From Hahella ganghwensis DSM 17046 (GTDB taxonomy: Bacteria > Pseudomonadota > Gammaproteobacteria > Pseudomonadales > Oleiphilaceae): 64,000 nt of DNA. The first letter of the stretch is position 1. Every line of letters begins with the position of its first letter. The position numbers were made by a program, and so were the translations under genes. Of this stretch, positions 1 to 10,400 are shown piece after piece. The stretch spans positions 26,708 through 90,707 of the forward strand of contig NZ_AQXX01000119.1 of the NCBI RefSeq assembly GCF_000376785.1. The letters run 5' to 3'. The notes under the pieces are model-generated. The model was not told the DNA's origin. It worked only from the letters and a program-made list of their open reading frames with translations, and ran no database searches.

Positions 1-357
1 GTTTGGGGGCCTGCCGCTGCCTACCTGATGATTAGCGGGCAATATGTTTCAGGCGTGATTCTGATCCTGTTTGGGATCTTTGTTATCGGTTTGGTTGATA
101 ATGTTTTACGGCCCATATTGGTTGGGCGTGATACAAAAATGCCCGATTTCATGGTGCTCTTGTCCACCTTGGGCGGTATTGGGTTGTTTGGTCTGAATGG
201 TTTTGTCATTGGTCCTATTCTGGCTGCTCTGTTTCTTGCCTTCTGGCAGATATTTATGGATGAGTTTAACCCTGAGACTGTCGAAGGGGCTGCTGATCTG
301 CTGATATCGGCGGACGATGATGCGGAAAAATCTGATTCCGCTGAATCCAAGGGTTGA
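1..357 (+). CDS. AI-2E family transporter (PerM-like), C-terminal fragment
   Basis: The reading frame is open from base 1 and ends with TGA at 355-357, so only the last 118 residues are inside the window. They hold hydrophobic segments and the family-typical stretch VLRPILVGRDTKMPDF, followed by a glycine-rich membrane segment ending GFVIGPILAALFL and a short acidic, serine-rich tail. This is the usual end of AI-2E/PerM permeases, inner-membrane proteins of about 350 residues whose substrates are mostly unproven. The apparent ATG at 28 is internal. A stem-loop with a T-run lies downstream at 455-481. Confidence 0.88.
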   Translation, partial: VWGPAAAYLMISGQYVSGVILILFGIFVIGLVDNVLRPILVGRDTKMPDFMVLLSTLGGIGLFGLNGFVIGPILAALFLAFWQIFMDEFNPETVEGAADLLISADDDAEKSDSAESKG

Positions 358-454
358 GGTCTGGATGTCGCTGAAATGATAGCGAGTAGCTAATTTTCGG
401 CCTGTATCAAGATTAAATTTGATACTCAAAAAGTATTCTATCGCTTATGACTGA

Positions 455-481
455 CTACACTATTAGTGTAGCGATTGTTTT
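455..481 (+). terminator. possible terminator after the AI-2E gene
   Basis: CTACACTA and TAGTGTAG form an 8-bp stem at 455-471 around a single base, followed within a few bases by a five-T run. A second, weaker inverted repeat (GTATCAA at 404-410, TTGATAC at 419-425) lies just before it. The very tight loop means the element could instead be a protein-binding palindrome for the next gene at 529. Confidence 0.4.
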
Positions 482-528
482 TGTCTCTGCTGTGGTCATA
501 ACGAGATAGGGTTCCAATATGAGGTCAG

Positions 529-2328
529 ATGAAACGTCATCAGGTCTGCCAACTTTGCATCTACCTGTTTAAACCGCTACCACTTTTTAAACAGGTGGGG
601 CAGTTTAAGCTATCGCTGAAATTTATCCCCTGTCTCATGTTTATGTACGCAGCATTGCTGTCGTCTTCGGCAACAGGGGAGGTTTCTGCCGGTGAGTCTT
701 TTAGTCAGGTTGACGAAGGCTGTACTGCGATAAGAGCCAACCCGGCCGATTTGGACCTGGATGACCTGGAGGGGCGTGTCGCTGAGCTTCTTCAGGTACC
801 TGATGGTGCTGTGATACGCAGCATCCGCATATATCCTCAGGATATTTACCATGATTATGGCAAAGAGGAAAATCTGCGTTGGTATGAACATACCGTCAAT
901 GCGTTGCATCCCATTACTATCGAGTCGGCGATAGAATCACAGCTGCTTTTCGAGAAAGGGGACGAATATAGCAAAGACCTGATCGAAGAAACCGAACGTA
1001 ATCTGCGTCGCAGTCCTTATCTTTATAATGCTCAAATTGTGCCCACTCAGGTGTGCGGTAATCTGGTTGATCTTGCCGTAGTGACCAGAGATCTCTGGAC
1101 TTTGCTGCCGACGATAGGGCTGTCACGGTCAGGTGGAGACAACCGAACCATCATTGGATTAAGCGATAAGAACTTTTTTGGCACAGGCAAAGAGGTGTCA
1201 TTTAATCGCGAAGCAGAAAAAGACAGGGTTGAATACAATGTGGATTATTTTGACCCGAATCTGTTTGGAAGCCGCTGGCAGGCAGGATTTCAATTGGCTG
1301 ACAGCAGTGATGGGGAGCGTCAGAGCGGGAGTGTGATTCATCCTTTCTATCGAGCAGGAGCACCTTGGGCTTTCGAATTATCCGGGTTTCATGAAATCCG
1401 CAGCGATGAACTCTACTTCCGCGATGAAACCATTAATGAATTTCGTCATCTGGTTGATAAATTAAATATCTCTGTTGGTGTTTCCACGTTCTTCGATGGG
1501 AGCCAGGAGCAGAGACTTTTTCTTGGAGCGTCGGCAGAGACCCATGAATTCAGTGAGATACCTGAAACAATGGGGCCTATTCCTGAAGACCGTCAACTGA
1601 GGTATCCCTGGATCGCCTATGAATGGCAGGATAACGAGTATCTCAAAGCGTTCAATATCAGCCAGATTAAACAAGTGGAAGACATCCCCCTCGGCTGGCG
1701 CCACTATGTCAAATTTGGATGGTCGGATGAAGAGTTGGGAGCTTCCTCTGATCAAATTGTTTTTGGTTTCGAAAGCCGCCATCGGTACGGTGACGCCTAC
1801 CGTATAGGCTCACTGGCGGTATCGCAGGAAGGATACTGGAATGTTGATAACGGAACCTCTGAAAACCTGGTTCTGACTTTGGCGGGAGATTTCACCCAAT
1901 TAAACGAAGAACGGGACCGGGCATGGTTTACTTCGATTATTTACAAGTATGTCCATAACCTGACCTTGGATAACCAGTTATTACTCGGAGGAAATAATGG
2001 ACTCCGAGGGTATCCTTCCAACTATCAGGCAGGGACTCAAAGTTTTCTGTTCAGTGCAGAACGGCGCTTCTTCTGGGAGTGGTATCCACTTAAGACATTT
2101 CATGTCGCCGGTGTGGTTTTTTTTGACGCTGGAAGAGCCTGGTTTCCGGGGCAGGGTAACGGCATTAACGGTAAAGTATTGACTGACGTTGGGTTCGGTA
2201 TTCGGGTGACTTCCAGCAGGATCAGAGTCACTCGTGTGGTGCATGTGGACCTGGCATTCCCTTTGGACAGGGAGGATGATGGTATCGAGGAAGTACAGTT
2301 AGTACTAAGGGGCCAGCAATCATTTTGA
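529..2328 (+). CDS. BamA/TamA-family outer-membrane beta-barrel protein
   Basis: The 599-residue product has a hydrophobic export signal (about residues 30-54), one POTRA-like module (about 80-185, containing IRSIRIYPQDIY and LVDLAVVTRDLWTL), and then an alternating-strand barrel region to the C-terminus. Near the end it has GVVFFDAGRAW and VHVDLAFPLD, typical of the D15/surface-antigen barrel of the Omp85 superfamily. With a single POTRA it is much shorter than BamA (about 800), so it is more likely a TamA-like or stand-alone surface antigen than the essential assembly factor. The start at 529 has GAGG four bases upstream, but the signal peptide begins late, so a downstream start near codon 37 is possible. 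It appears monocistronic. Confidence 0.82.
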   Translation: MKRHQVCQLCIYLFKPLPLFKQVGQFKLSLKFIPCLMFMYAALLSSSATGEVSAGESFSQVDEGCTAIRANPADLDLDDLEGRVAELLQVPDGAVIRSIRIYPQDIYHDYGKEENLRWYEHTVNALHPITIESAIESQLLFEKGDEYSKDLIEETERNLRRSPYLYNAQIVPTQVCGNLVDLAVVTRDLWTLLPTIGLSRSGGDNRTIIGLSDKNFFGTGKEVSFNREAEKDRVEYNVDYFDPNLFGSRWQAGFQLADSSDGERQSGSVIHPFYRAGAPWAFELSGFHEIRSDELYFRDETINEFRHLVDKLNISVGVSTFFDGSQEQRLFLGASAETHEFSEIPETMGPIPEDRQLRYPWIAYEWQDNEYLKAFNISQIKQVEDIPLGWRHYVKFGWSDEELGASSDQIVFGFESRHRYGDAYRIGSLAVSQEGYWNVDNGTSENLVLTLAGDFTQLNEERDRAWFTSIIYKYVHNLTLDNQLLLGGNNGLRGYPSNYQAGTQSFLFSAERRFFWEWYPLKTFHVAGVVFFDAGRAWFPGQGNGINGKVLTDVGFGIRVTSSRIRVTRVVHVDLAFPLDREDDGIEEVQLVLRGQQSF

Positions 2329-2337
2329 GCTGGCCCC
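2309..2337. terminator. strong stem-loop at a convergent gene end
   Basis: GGGGCCAGC (2309-2317) and GCTGGCCCC (2329-2337) pair perfectly over nine bases with an 11-base loop. The stem overlaps the stop codon of the upstream barrel gene and lies just beyond the stop of the convergent gene at 2362. There is no T-run on either strand, so it may block or stabilise transcripts rather than act as a classical intrinsic terminator. Confidence 0.5.
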
Positions 2338-2361
2338 TCGAATGATGGGAAGTTCAGGCTT

Positions 2362-2925
2362 TCACTGAACTTTGGATGCGAACTTAATGTAGCCGGAAGT
2401 CTTAACGGTCATATTATTGTTCCCGAAGCCTTCGGTTCCCGGGCAGTTGTTGATCGTAGCAGAAAGCTTGAGTTCGCCGCCTTCCAGATGCGAATAAACC
2501 CCGGTACCCTGGACTGGGTTGATGGTTTCCATTGCCTTCATAGGCTGACCAGTACTACAGAACATATCTCCGCTGGTGGGGATGATCGAATCGTTCTGAG
2601 TATATACGATGCCGGTACGATCTGAATTGACTAGTACGTGCTGCGCCAAAAAGGTTGCAGGGTCCACTTTACCCTGTACCAGTCCATGGACCAGCATGTA
2701 CCGACGAACACGTTCCTGTTCGTCTTCCGATGAATCGGCCCAGCCTTCTCTTTCAAAATAAATAACAAACTGCCCAAGTTGTTCGGGTTGGATGACTCCC
2801 ACTTCCTTGGTCAGGATATTGCCGATAATCGGACGATAAATACCGTCCAGTTCTCCCTTAAGAGTTCCTGCATTACTGATAGTCGTAAAGGCGGTCAGAC
2901 AAGCTGCCAGAATTGTTCTTTTCAT
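2362..2925 (-). CDS. small secreted hypothetical protein
   Basis: I do not recognise a family. The start at 2925 is chosen over an upstream in-frame ATG at 2949 because AAGGA sits nine bases before it and because it gives a textbook Sec signal peptide, MKRTILAACLTAFTTISNA, with cleavage after SNA. The mature protein is about 168 residues, with an acidic helical first half (EEQERVRRYMLVHGLV-like) and a beta-rich second half. It has two cysteines (MFCSTGQP and NNCPGTEG) that could form a disulfide in the periplasm. It is convergent with the barrel gene and lies alone between it and the chemoreceptor gene. Confidence 0.72.
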   Translation of the reverse strand: MKRTILAACLTAFTTISNAGTLKGELDGIYRPIIGNILTKEVGVIQPEQLGQFVIYFEREGWADSSEDEQERVRRYMLVHGLVQGKVDPATFLAQHVLVNSDRTGIVYTQNDSIIPTSGDMFCSTGQPMKAMETINPVQGTGVYSHLEGGELKLSATINNCPGTEGFGNNNMTVKTSGYIKFASKVQ

Positions 2926-3150
2926 CTCATTATGTCCTTGATTATTCATTCTTCCAGATAGGCCTACTTCTCAGTTGAAGCGTCCTCGTTTAGCTTAGGA
3001 CGCTATCTGATACCAGAACATCGGCTTTTTGGATTATTCACCTTTTGGGTTTGATTTGGGCGTTATGCTGAATCAAGGGAGCGTCTTAGCGGCCTTCCCC
3101 TTCAAAGGTGCGCAAAAGGCCGGTTAGGCCCATTTGAGTGGTAAACTCCT

Positions 3151-4788
3151 GTGTTGGACTATTTCAGAAAAATAAGTATTACCAACCGGTTCAATCTGAT
3201 TTTCGGCCTCGTCATCATCAGTATGCTGGTGATGATCTGGATGGCCAGGTTGAACACGGCCGATACATTGATGGCAGGTAAACAGCATACTACCCGGAGC
3301 GTAGTAGATACTTCCATTGGTGTTATTGAATACTATTACAGCAAGTCCCAGGATGGTAGCCTGACAGAATCCGAGGCGAAGAAACAGGCTTTGGAAGCCG
3401 TTAGAAAAATTCGCTATGACGGTCAGGAGTATTTATGGATCAACGACTATCAGCACGTCATGCTGATGCATCCAATTAAGCCTCAACTGGAAGGTAAAAA
3501 CCTATTCAGCCTGAAAGACCCTAATGGTGTGCAACTCTTCCGGGATTTTGTCGCTGTAGTCAAAAAGGACGGGGCAGGTTATGTCGGTTATGACTGGCCA
3601 AAACCCGGCCATGAAGATCCTGTGCCGAGAACCAGTTATGTGAAAGGCTTTGCCCCTTGGCAATGGGTGGTCGGAACCGGTGTTTACACTGATGACGTGA
3701 TCGCGGAACTCAATACCCAGACGCTGGATTTGGTGAAGGCCATGGGCAGTGTCTTGATCGTTCTGGTTGCAGTGATGGTGGTGGTTTTGCGCAGTATCTC
3801 CATACCGCTGAGGGAAACTCTGGAGAGGATGCGTGATATTGCTTCCGGTGAAGGAGAGCTGACGAAAGAGCTCAAGGTCCAAGGCAGTGATGAGCTGGCC
3901 AATCTGTCGGAGCAATTCAATACTTTTATTGCCAAAATCCGGGCCCTTGTGATCAATGTCAGCGAATCTATTTCGCAGCTTTCCAGTGCTGCTGAGACAT
4001 TGGGGAATGCTTCTGAATCCAGTGCTGAAAGTGTCAAACGCCAGCAGAGTGAGACAGATCAGGTCGCCAGTGCTATGAATGAGATGACGGCCTCTGCCAG
4101 TGAAATTGCGCAAAGTGCTGAAAAGGCTTCAGCCAGTGCAGAAGAAGCCAGGCAGGAATCGGAAAGAGGACGGGAAGTTGTCACGCGAACTCTCCGAATG
4201 GTGGCAGAACTGGCCGATACAATGGGAGAAACCACCGATTCAATCGCTAATCTCAAATCTGAAACGGTCAATATTGGCTCTGTCCTGACGGTCATTCAGG
4301 GGATTGCAGAGCAGACGAATCTGCTGGCGCTGAATGCGGCTATTGAGGCGGCCCGTGCAGGTGAACAAGGCCGAGGCTTTGCGGTAGTGGCGGATGAGGT
4401 GCGAGCGCTGGCAAGCAAAACCCAGCAATCCACTGAAGAAATCAACGAGATGATTGCCAAACTTCAGCAGGGAGCGACTTCTGCAGTCGACGCTATGGAG
4501 CAAAGCCAGAATAAAACCAAATCTTCTCTGGAACAGGCTGGAGAAGCGGACGAAATGCTGTTGAAAGTGGCGGATGCGATTAATCTCATAAATGATATGA
4601 GCTCTCAGATCGCAACGGCATCTGAAGAGCAGAGTCTGGTCTCAGAAGAAATAAACAAGAACGTTTCCAATATTGTTCATTGTACAGAAGATGCTGCCAG
4701 TTCGACCAAGAGGGTATTGGAATCCAGCCAGGATGTTCGGTTGGTTGGTGAAACTCTGAAGCAGCAAGTTGGCCAGTTCCGGGTGTGA
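3151..4788 (+). CDS. methyl-accepting chemotaxis protein with single Cache sensor
   Basis: This 545-residue receptor starts with GTG at 3151 (TTG at 3154 is an alternative; GAGTGG lies upstream). Order: short cytoplasmic N-terminus, first membrane segment (about 14-30), a periplasmic sCache_2-type domain (about 35-190, with [15 protein letters not shown] and the closing [12 protein letters not shown]), second membrane segment (about 195-215), HAMP, and a cytoplasmic signalling coiled coil. The hairpin tip [20 protein letters not shown] is the region that binds CheA and CheW. Single Cache domains of this type commonly sense small carboxylates, but the ligand cannot be read here. No che genes are adjacent, so it is an orphan receptor. 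A stem-loop follows. Confidence 0.93.
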   Translation: MLDYFRKISITNRFNLIFGLVIISMLVMIWMARLNTADTLMAGKQHTTRSVVDTSIGVIEYYYSKSQDGSLTESEAKKQALEAVRKIRYDGQEYLWINDYQHVMLMHPIKPQLEGKNLFSLKDPNGVQLFRDFVAVVKKDGAGYVGYDWPKPGHEDPVPRTSYVKGFAPWQWVVGTGVYTDDVIAELNTQTLDLVKAMGSVLIVLVAVMVVVLRSISIPLRETLERMRDIASGEGELTKELKVQGSDELANLSEQFNTFIAKIRALVINVSESISQLSSAAETLGNASESSAESVKRQQSETDQVASAMNEMTASASEIAQSAEKASASAEEARQESERGREVVTRTLRMVAELADTMGETTDSIANLKSETVNIGSVLTVIQGIAEQTNLLALNAAIEAARAGEQGRGFAVVADEVRALASKTQQSTEEINEMIAKLQQGATSAVDAMEQSQNKTKSSLEQAGEADEMLLKVADAINLINDMSSQIATASEEQSLVSEEINKNVSNIVHCTEDAASSTKRVLESSQDVRLVGETLKQQVGQFRV

Positions 4789-4837
4789 CAGACAGGAAAA
4801 AACTCTGGCAGACCTCTGATAATCTGTATATCCTTCC

Positions 4838-4872
4838 GGCGGCTTTATCTATCAGGTAAAGTCGCCTTATTT
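4838..4872 (+). terminator. rho-independent terminator after the chemoreceptor
   Basis: GGCGGCTTTA (4838-4847) and TAAAGTCGCC (4857-4866) form a 10-bp stem with one G-U pair and a nine-base loop, followed by TTATTT. It is placed about 50 bases after the receptor stop codon and before the next plus-strand gene. Confidence 0.6.
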
Positions 4873-4924
4873 ATGTGTGCCGAGGCACAATGGCCTCTGA
4901 ACTCGTCAATCCGGAAACCTGAAT

Positions 4925-5146
4925 ATGACCAAGAGCAAAAAATACGATTATCGAATAGTCCATGATGAGATGAGCTGGACCGGCGAGATCGTCAGAAAGG
5001 TCTCTAACAGCAAGAGTGTCGTATCCAAGCGCCGGGAAGGATTTGCCACTGAGGCGGATGCCAAAAAATGGTGTGAGGAAGAAATAAAGGTGTTTATGCA
5101 GAAGCAGGCTGAACACAATCAAAGACACGCCAGCCGTAGAAGTTAA
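4925..5146 (+). CDS. DUF3622-like small protein
   Basis: This is a 73-residue basic, cytoplasmic protein without signal peptide or membrane segment. The pattern KKYDYRIVHDEMSWTGEIVR, then VVSKRREGFATEADAKKWCE, resembles small gammaproteobacterial proteins grouped as DUF3622, recalled from vibrios. Function is unknown. The short beta-strand start followed by a helix rich in E and K suggests a compact alpha-beta fold. It lies behind the terminator of the chemoreceptor and is convergent with the minus-strand block ending at 5220. Confidence 0.68.
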   Translation: MTKSKKYDYRIVHDEMSWTGEIVRKVSNSKSVVSKRREGFATEADAKKWCEEEIKVFMQKQAEHNQRHASRRS

Positions 5147-5219
5147 TTTACCTGGCTGTCTGATTTCAGGATATGCTCGGACTTGGCACTGGCAACAGTA
5201 GGGTATTTCTTGGCCTCTG

Positions 5220-6119
5220 TTATTGCTCTTTGAACATTGTTTTTAACCAGCGAATATCTTCCGGCCCAAGGCAAGCTTTAGTATGCAGGTCTGGATGTTG
5301 AAGAAGTTCCTGGTAGGTGTGCTGTACCGCTTTTTCGGTCAGGCTTTTCCACCTGTCACCGTCCAATTCTGGTAAAGATCCGGTGGCGAGATTGAAGTCC
5401 GTCAAAGGATCGTGCTCTTGTTCAGTGGTGCGAAGAGCCAATTCAAGCTCCTGTAAGATAGGGTTGATGACTTTGATCGTATCTGCGGAGGTAAATTGCT
5501 TCAGGACATGTTTCTCTGCTTCTATCAAGGCTTTCTTCTTTTGTTGCTGGGAAAGCTTGCTGCCTAACGTCCTTAGCCCGTACTTACCAATTGTTGGACC
5601 GATTCCCGGCAACATGGCTTTTGCCGCTATTCCTGCCCCCGCCAGCGGATTTACCAGAGCTGTAAGTCCCCCTACCAGCAGCATGCCGTAAGTCAGTTTG
5701 CGATCCAGATTGTCAATTGAATCTGCGAGCTCTTCAAGGCTATGTGGGGTGTCAGCAGTTTGAGTTTCTGACAGTTCCCTGGCTGTTTCAATCAGATAGC
5801 TCTTCAAGGCCGTTTCATAATGTTCATTGGGGAGATGAAAAACCCTACGCTTTGGAAGATCGTTAACTTCCAGAGCGTCAGTAGGAAGGCATCGGGTTGT
5901 GTGGAGTGAAAAGCCTGCAGCAGAGAGCTTATATGGGACAACAAAGTAATGCATTTCATCGTATTGCTTCTCATAGCTGTCCGTTTTTTCGAGAGAAGCG
6001 AAGAGCTGGAGGCCGTTGATGTGTTTACTTACACTATCCAGCTTCCGGTTTATTCCGGCTATTAGTTGCTCGCTTGCCGAGTCGAGCGAATTAAGGGTTT
6101 CTCTTATTTTATCTCTCAT
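5220..6119 (-). CDS. glycine-zipper protein of unknown function at the end of the PspA/flotillin block
   Basis: The 299-residue protein matches no family I can name. The N-terminal half (1-130) is predicted soluble and helical, with YFVVPYKLSAAGFSLHT. Residues about 150-185 are hydrophobic and rich in small residues (LLVGGLTALVNPLAGAGIAAK, then LPGIGPTIGKYG), like glycine-zipper membrane-inserting segments. The C-terminal third is charged and helical. It lies 167 bases downstream of the zinc-ribbon gene on the same strand. It may therefore be the last gene of the membrane-stress block or an independent neighbour; the glycine zipper fits a membrane role but gives no proof. Confidence 0.6.
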   Translation of the reverse strand: MRDKIRETLNSLDSASEQLIAGINRKLDSVSKHINGLQLFASLEKTDSYEKQYDEMHYFVVPYKLSAAGFSLHTTRCLPTDALEVNDLPKRRVFHLPNEHYETALKSYLIETARELSETQTADTPHSLEELADSIDNLDRKLTYGMLLVGGLTALVNPLAGAGIAAKAMLPGIGPTIGKYGLRTLGSKLSQQQKKKALIEAEKHVLKQFTSADTIKVINPILQELELALRTTEQEHDPLTDFNLATGSLPELDGDRWKSLTEKAVQHTYQELLQHPDLHTKACLGPEDIRWLKTMFKEQ

Positions 6120-6286
6120 ATTTTATTTAAGCCGCCATAAGTGCTCGTACTTATTCTAGCTCAGCTTGTCAGTTGGGGCTCCATGAGTATTATACAGACA
6201 CCGAAGATAACCGGTGGCCAGATAATGTCTCCCTGAAGCCGTGAGATTGCTCCGCTGGTGTATTTGTCTACTGTAAACGTCGGGTT

Positions 6287-6817
6287 TTATACGCTTAGCA
6301 ACAAGTACTGACGTATCTCAGCTGTATTATCATGCTGTTCCATCCATTCCTTGAACAGGCGGACTTTTTCGAAGTCTTCTTCACCTAGAGTGTTTTGGTA
6401 GCGTTGATTGACGCGATTGATCTGCTGCTGTCTGCGAAGCTCTCGTTGCCATTCTTCGGTGAAAATTTTGGGGAGTTGTCCTGCGAGCTCTAATTGCTTC
6501 GGCAGTTTCCACTCTCCCTTGTCGAGCCAGGCTTCATCGCAATGTGTACACAGATCCAGTTTGTTCTGGGTCCGCAGATCGATCCGGAATTTGGTCATCA
6601 GACGTGAACATTTCGGGCACATTTTGGCATGTTCGACGTCTTCAGAGATGACTTCAACATCGACTTTCTCAACATCAGCGTCACGCTGGTTGACCCAGTG
6701 ACGATAGTTGAGCAGTGGAAGTAGTGCGCCTTCACACTTGGGGCAGGATGCGGCGACCAGGTTTTCATCCAGTAATTTGGGTTCCAGGGTGTATCCTGTG
6801 CATTGAGGGCAGTGCAT
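6287..6817 (-). CDS. zf-TFIIB-type zinc-ribbon protein
   Basis: The 176-residue product has two zinc-ribbon modules. The first is C3-P-Q-C6 with C25-P-K-C28; the second is C67-P-K-C70 with C90-T-H-C93, followed by DEAWLDKGEW. The last pattern is the hallmark of the zf-TFIIB family, small zinc proteins whose role is mostly unknown. The C-terminal part is helical and charged. It starts 15 bases after the rhomboid gene and is surely cotranscribed with it. Zinc ribbons commonly accompany rhomboid genes in bacteria, which suggests a functional pairing, perhaps in substrate recognition or protein interaction. Confidence 0.82.
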   Translation of the reverse strand: MHCPQCTGYTLEPKLLDENLVAASCPKCEGALLPLLNYRHWVNQRDADVEKVDVEVISEDVEHAKMCPKCSRLMTKFRIDLRTQNKLDLCTHCDEAWLDKGEWKLPKQLELAGQLPKIFTEEWQRELRRQQQINRVNQRYQNTLGEEDFEKVRLFKEWMEQHDNTAEIRQYLLLSV

Positions 6818-6832
6818 GATGTTCTCCTGTTA

Positions 6833-7390
6833 TTATTTGGGTTCTTTTCTGAAGATGGTGCTGAGCCAGGCGGCGCCGATACCTGAAAGAGCCCCAAACA
6901 GATGAGCTTCGAAAGACACTCTGGGGTCGCTGGGGAGCACGCCATAGATCATTCCGCCGTACAGAAAGACCACAACTAAGGCTATAAAAATGTTGAGGGC
7001 GCTACGATTGAACCAGGCCAGAGCAATACTCAAACTCCATAATCCAAAGATCCATCCGCTGGCGCCAATATGAATTGATGGGCGGCCAAACAGCCATACC
7101 AACAGTCCGCTGCAGGTAATGATAAACAGACTGCTCCAAAGGTAAAGCTTTAGTGAGCGAAGCAGGCAGAGCCAACTGAAAATGGCAAAGCCTATAAGGT
7201 TGTTGAACAAATGGTCCAGGCCACCGTGGAGAAAGGGGGCTGCAAATATCCCCGGTAAACTTTCAACCACATGCGGTCTGATGCCATATCGTAATAGCTG
7301 GAAGTTCAACATGATATTGGCAAAGTGCACAACAATCATGATGATGGCCAGCCACATGATAATTTTGGTTCGTGACCATAATGTGTTCAT
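6833..7390 (-). CDS. rhomboid-family intramembrane serine protease
   Basis: The 185-residue protein has about six membrane helices and both catalytic residues of rhomboids: S111 in HIGASGWIFG and H163 in EAHLFGALSG. The oxyanion-side motif HGGLDHLFNN (about 55-64) sits in the second helix. Such proteases cut single-pass membrane proteins within or near the bilayer. The gene is 40 bases after the giant AAA+ gene and 15 bases before the zinc-ribbon gene, so it is probably part of the membrane-stress operon. Alternatively it could serve GlyGly-CTERM proteins such as the one at 46321-48444, as rhombosortases do. Confidence 0.9.
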   Translation of the reverse strand: MNTLWSRTKIIMWLAIIMIVVHFANIMLNFQLLRYGIRPHVVESLPGIFAAPFLHGGLDHLFNNLIGFAIFSWLCLLRSLKLYLWSSLFIITCSGLLVWLFGRPSIHIGASGWIFGLWSLSIALAWFNRSALNIFIALVVVFLYGGMIYGVLPSDPRVSFEAHLFGALSGIGAAWLSTIFRKEPK

Positions 7391-7430
7391 GGGCTGGTCT
7401 GTCTAATGTGATACATATCTATCTTAATGG

Positions 7431-10400
7431 TCAGCCAGGTTTTCTGGAGCGTTTGATTTCTTCTTCAAGTTCCCTGAGTTGCCTGGAAATATCGTGCATC
7501 TTTTCCTGGGTTTTCAGATCGATATCAATCTTTTTGTCCATGCTGTGGACCAGGGGATACAGACTGTTCTGCCAGGTGTCAGCCAGTACCCTGAGAATGT
7601 TTTCCAATCCCGGAACCGGTGGGCTGGTGACTTCGACCTTGGGCTCGACTTTGAGTCTTGGAGTGCTTTTGGAAATGGTTTGCCCAAGACTACTGAGTGA
7701 CTCCAGTAATCCGCTTTGGAACTGCTGAACTGACTGCCGCTTTTCCTGCTCGCGCTGCTGTTCAAGCTCGGCTGTGACTGAGCGGTTATCGGTAACGCTT
7801 TGGTTCAGATGCTGAATACCTTCGACCAGGTCTGTCAGCTGTGCGACAACCCGTCCACCAACATCCGCATCACTGCCCCCCATGGCTTTATTGCGCAGGA
7901 AATCCTTCTTGATCTGCTCCCATCTTTGTTGCTCTTCCTGCGTCATGTTACCCCGCAGTTCTGCCAGCTTGAGGAGGTTTTCCTCAGCCCCGGTGGTCAA
8001 TAGCTGTGCTTCGCCGAGATAATGATCGGAAATCAGCTGCATCAGCTCATCATCATTCATGACAGAGGAAACCTTTTCTGCCATTTTGTTCATGTTCCGA
8101 TAGCTTCCCTGTAGCTTGAACGAAGGTTCGTTCCGGTAGCGATCGTCCTGGGCCGCAGAGGCAATATACTGCTGGTTGATCTTCAGAATGACATCCTGGA
8201 TGACAAACAATTTCTCCAGTACGGATTTCATTTCATTCAGTTCGGCACCGCTGTACTGATGCTTAAGATCCGTTGCTGCAATCGGCTCACCTTTTGCCAT
8301 GTTAATGATCTTATAAACATCGTCCATCTCGCGGGTGGCCAAAGGTGCCAGTACAGAGTTGGAGGTCAGACTGTTTTCGATATAGCTGAGGCTGAACTGC
8401 TCATCCATGCCGCCCAGGATGTCACCCAGATTGTATATGTCTGCCCGGTTGGCGAGCATGTCTGGAACTTTAAAGGCTTCACCTGACTCGGTATAAGGGT
8501 TACCTGCCATGACAACACAGAACTTACGGCCGCGCATGTCGTAGGTTTTGGTTTTACCTTTCCATACCCCTTCGATTCGACGTGTGCCATCACACAAAGA
8601 GATAAATTTCTGGAGGAACTCCGGATGCGTATGCTGGATATCATCCAGATACAGCATTACGTTGTTACCCATCTCCAGCGACAGGTTGAGTTTTTCCAGT
8701 TCCTGTCTTGCTGTGGCGTTGGGAGCCTGTGCGGGGTCGAGAGAGAGCACATCATGTCCCAGAGAAGGACAGTTGATCTTCATGAAAATCAGACCAAGCC
8801 GGTTGGCCACATATTCCATCAATGTGGTTTTACCGTAACCAGGAGGTGAGATCATCATCAGAAGACCCATCAGGTCCGTCCTTTTGCTCTCCCCGACGGT
8901 TCCCATTTGCTTCGCGAGATTGTCCCCGATAATCGGCAAATAGGATTCGTTAATCAGTCGGTTTCGCACAAATGAGCTGAGCGGGCGAGGTTTGAACTCC
9001 TCCAGTCTCAGAGCTTCGCGCTCCTCTTCGATGATGTTCTGGCGTAACTTGAGATACTCATGATAGCCAGGAACCACTTCTTGCTGGTGTCGCTGCAGGC
9101 GTAGCATGAAGCTATCCAGTGAAAAATGCAGGGTCTGCTGGTCCATATTGGGATGGTCGCCCAGCAGATCGGTGACTTCAAGTTCCAGATCCGTCTGGCT
9201 GACCCGCCGCTCAATTCTCTGGCCTGCATTCATCAGAGCTACGGCTTCGGGAATATAATGTTCAAACTGTTGCAGCTTCTTCCTCTCAACCATGGCTGAC
9301 AACCAGGCCTCTCCGAGCTTCCAACGTTCGTCCACCTGACCGTGCAACTGCTCTTGTGCCGTCTGATAGGTGCGCCAGCTCTCTTCATCAAGGGAGCGTT
9401 TGAACTCTTCTGATAGTTCTTCAGCATATTTGCTGCAAATAAATTCCAGTCGGTCACGTCCCACTTCGGCAACAAGGTAGGCAGCTGCCTGTTGTTGTTC
9501 GAGTGTTGAAAAGGGCATGGGATAGCGTTCCAGGAACTGTTTCAGATGAGACTGCACTTCCGTTTCCAGGTGCCTGATTGCGCGCGAGTCGGCAAAGGTA
9601 TTTTTAAGCATCCACGCTGACTGTGCCCGCTGCTGCCATGTTGCTGCCGTGCCGGAGAGTTCTTCTATCTGACTGCGGCCGGGAAGGGCGGATTGTGTGC
9701 CCAGTGGTTTGATCAGGTTAGCCCAGAAAATTTGAGCCAATGCGCGTGATCTAGGGTTGAAAAGCAGCAGGTCTGCACTTTCCATGGCCGGCAGTAATTG
9801 TTTCAGAATGAGCGCGGTATCATGATCATGAACCCCTTTCTGGTAGCCTTCCTTATACCGGGGGGCAGAGAAGGATCGAATGATCTTCAAAAGTTGATCA
9901 TCATCCAAAATGGCCTGATTCAGAGTGTCCATATTGAACTCATCTTTGCCGGACTCAGCGGCCTGAATGATCAGCATGGCAAGATACTCTGAACGGTAAA
10001 CCTCACTGGTTTCTGACTCCAGAGACATGCTCCAGTAGGGTTTCAGCTCCAGTAGTTCGGGCCGCTCAATGGTCTCGAAGAAATTGGTGCCGGTGAGATG
10101 TATGCTCAGGCGGTCTTCTCTGGGAAGAATGGTCAGATCCAGTTCCTGGGTGTTGACACTGAATTTGTGTCTTGGCCCCAGTTTGATGACGTTACCGCCT
10201 GCCTCATAAATATCCGTTTTGTCCCGCAGAGATCTGGTGGCCTGTTCACGAACGGACTTCAGGCGTGATTCCACGTCATCTGCTTTTACGTTGCTGTCCA
10301 GCTCCCGTAATTTTTCTACAGATTCGCGAACCTTCTGCACCAGAGCGTCGGAGGCAAAGAAAGTATTAAGTTCATCTGCCTCATTGAATTTCATGGCTCG

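Noticed and set aside
6833..7390. Rhombosortase rather than a general rhomboid
   Set aside because: Catalytic residues fit both, but the gene is not beside a GlyGly-CTERM protein and its flanking motifs look like ordinary rhomboids; left as an alternative.
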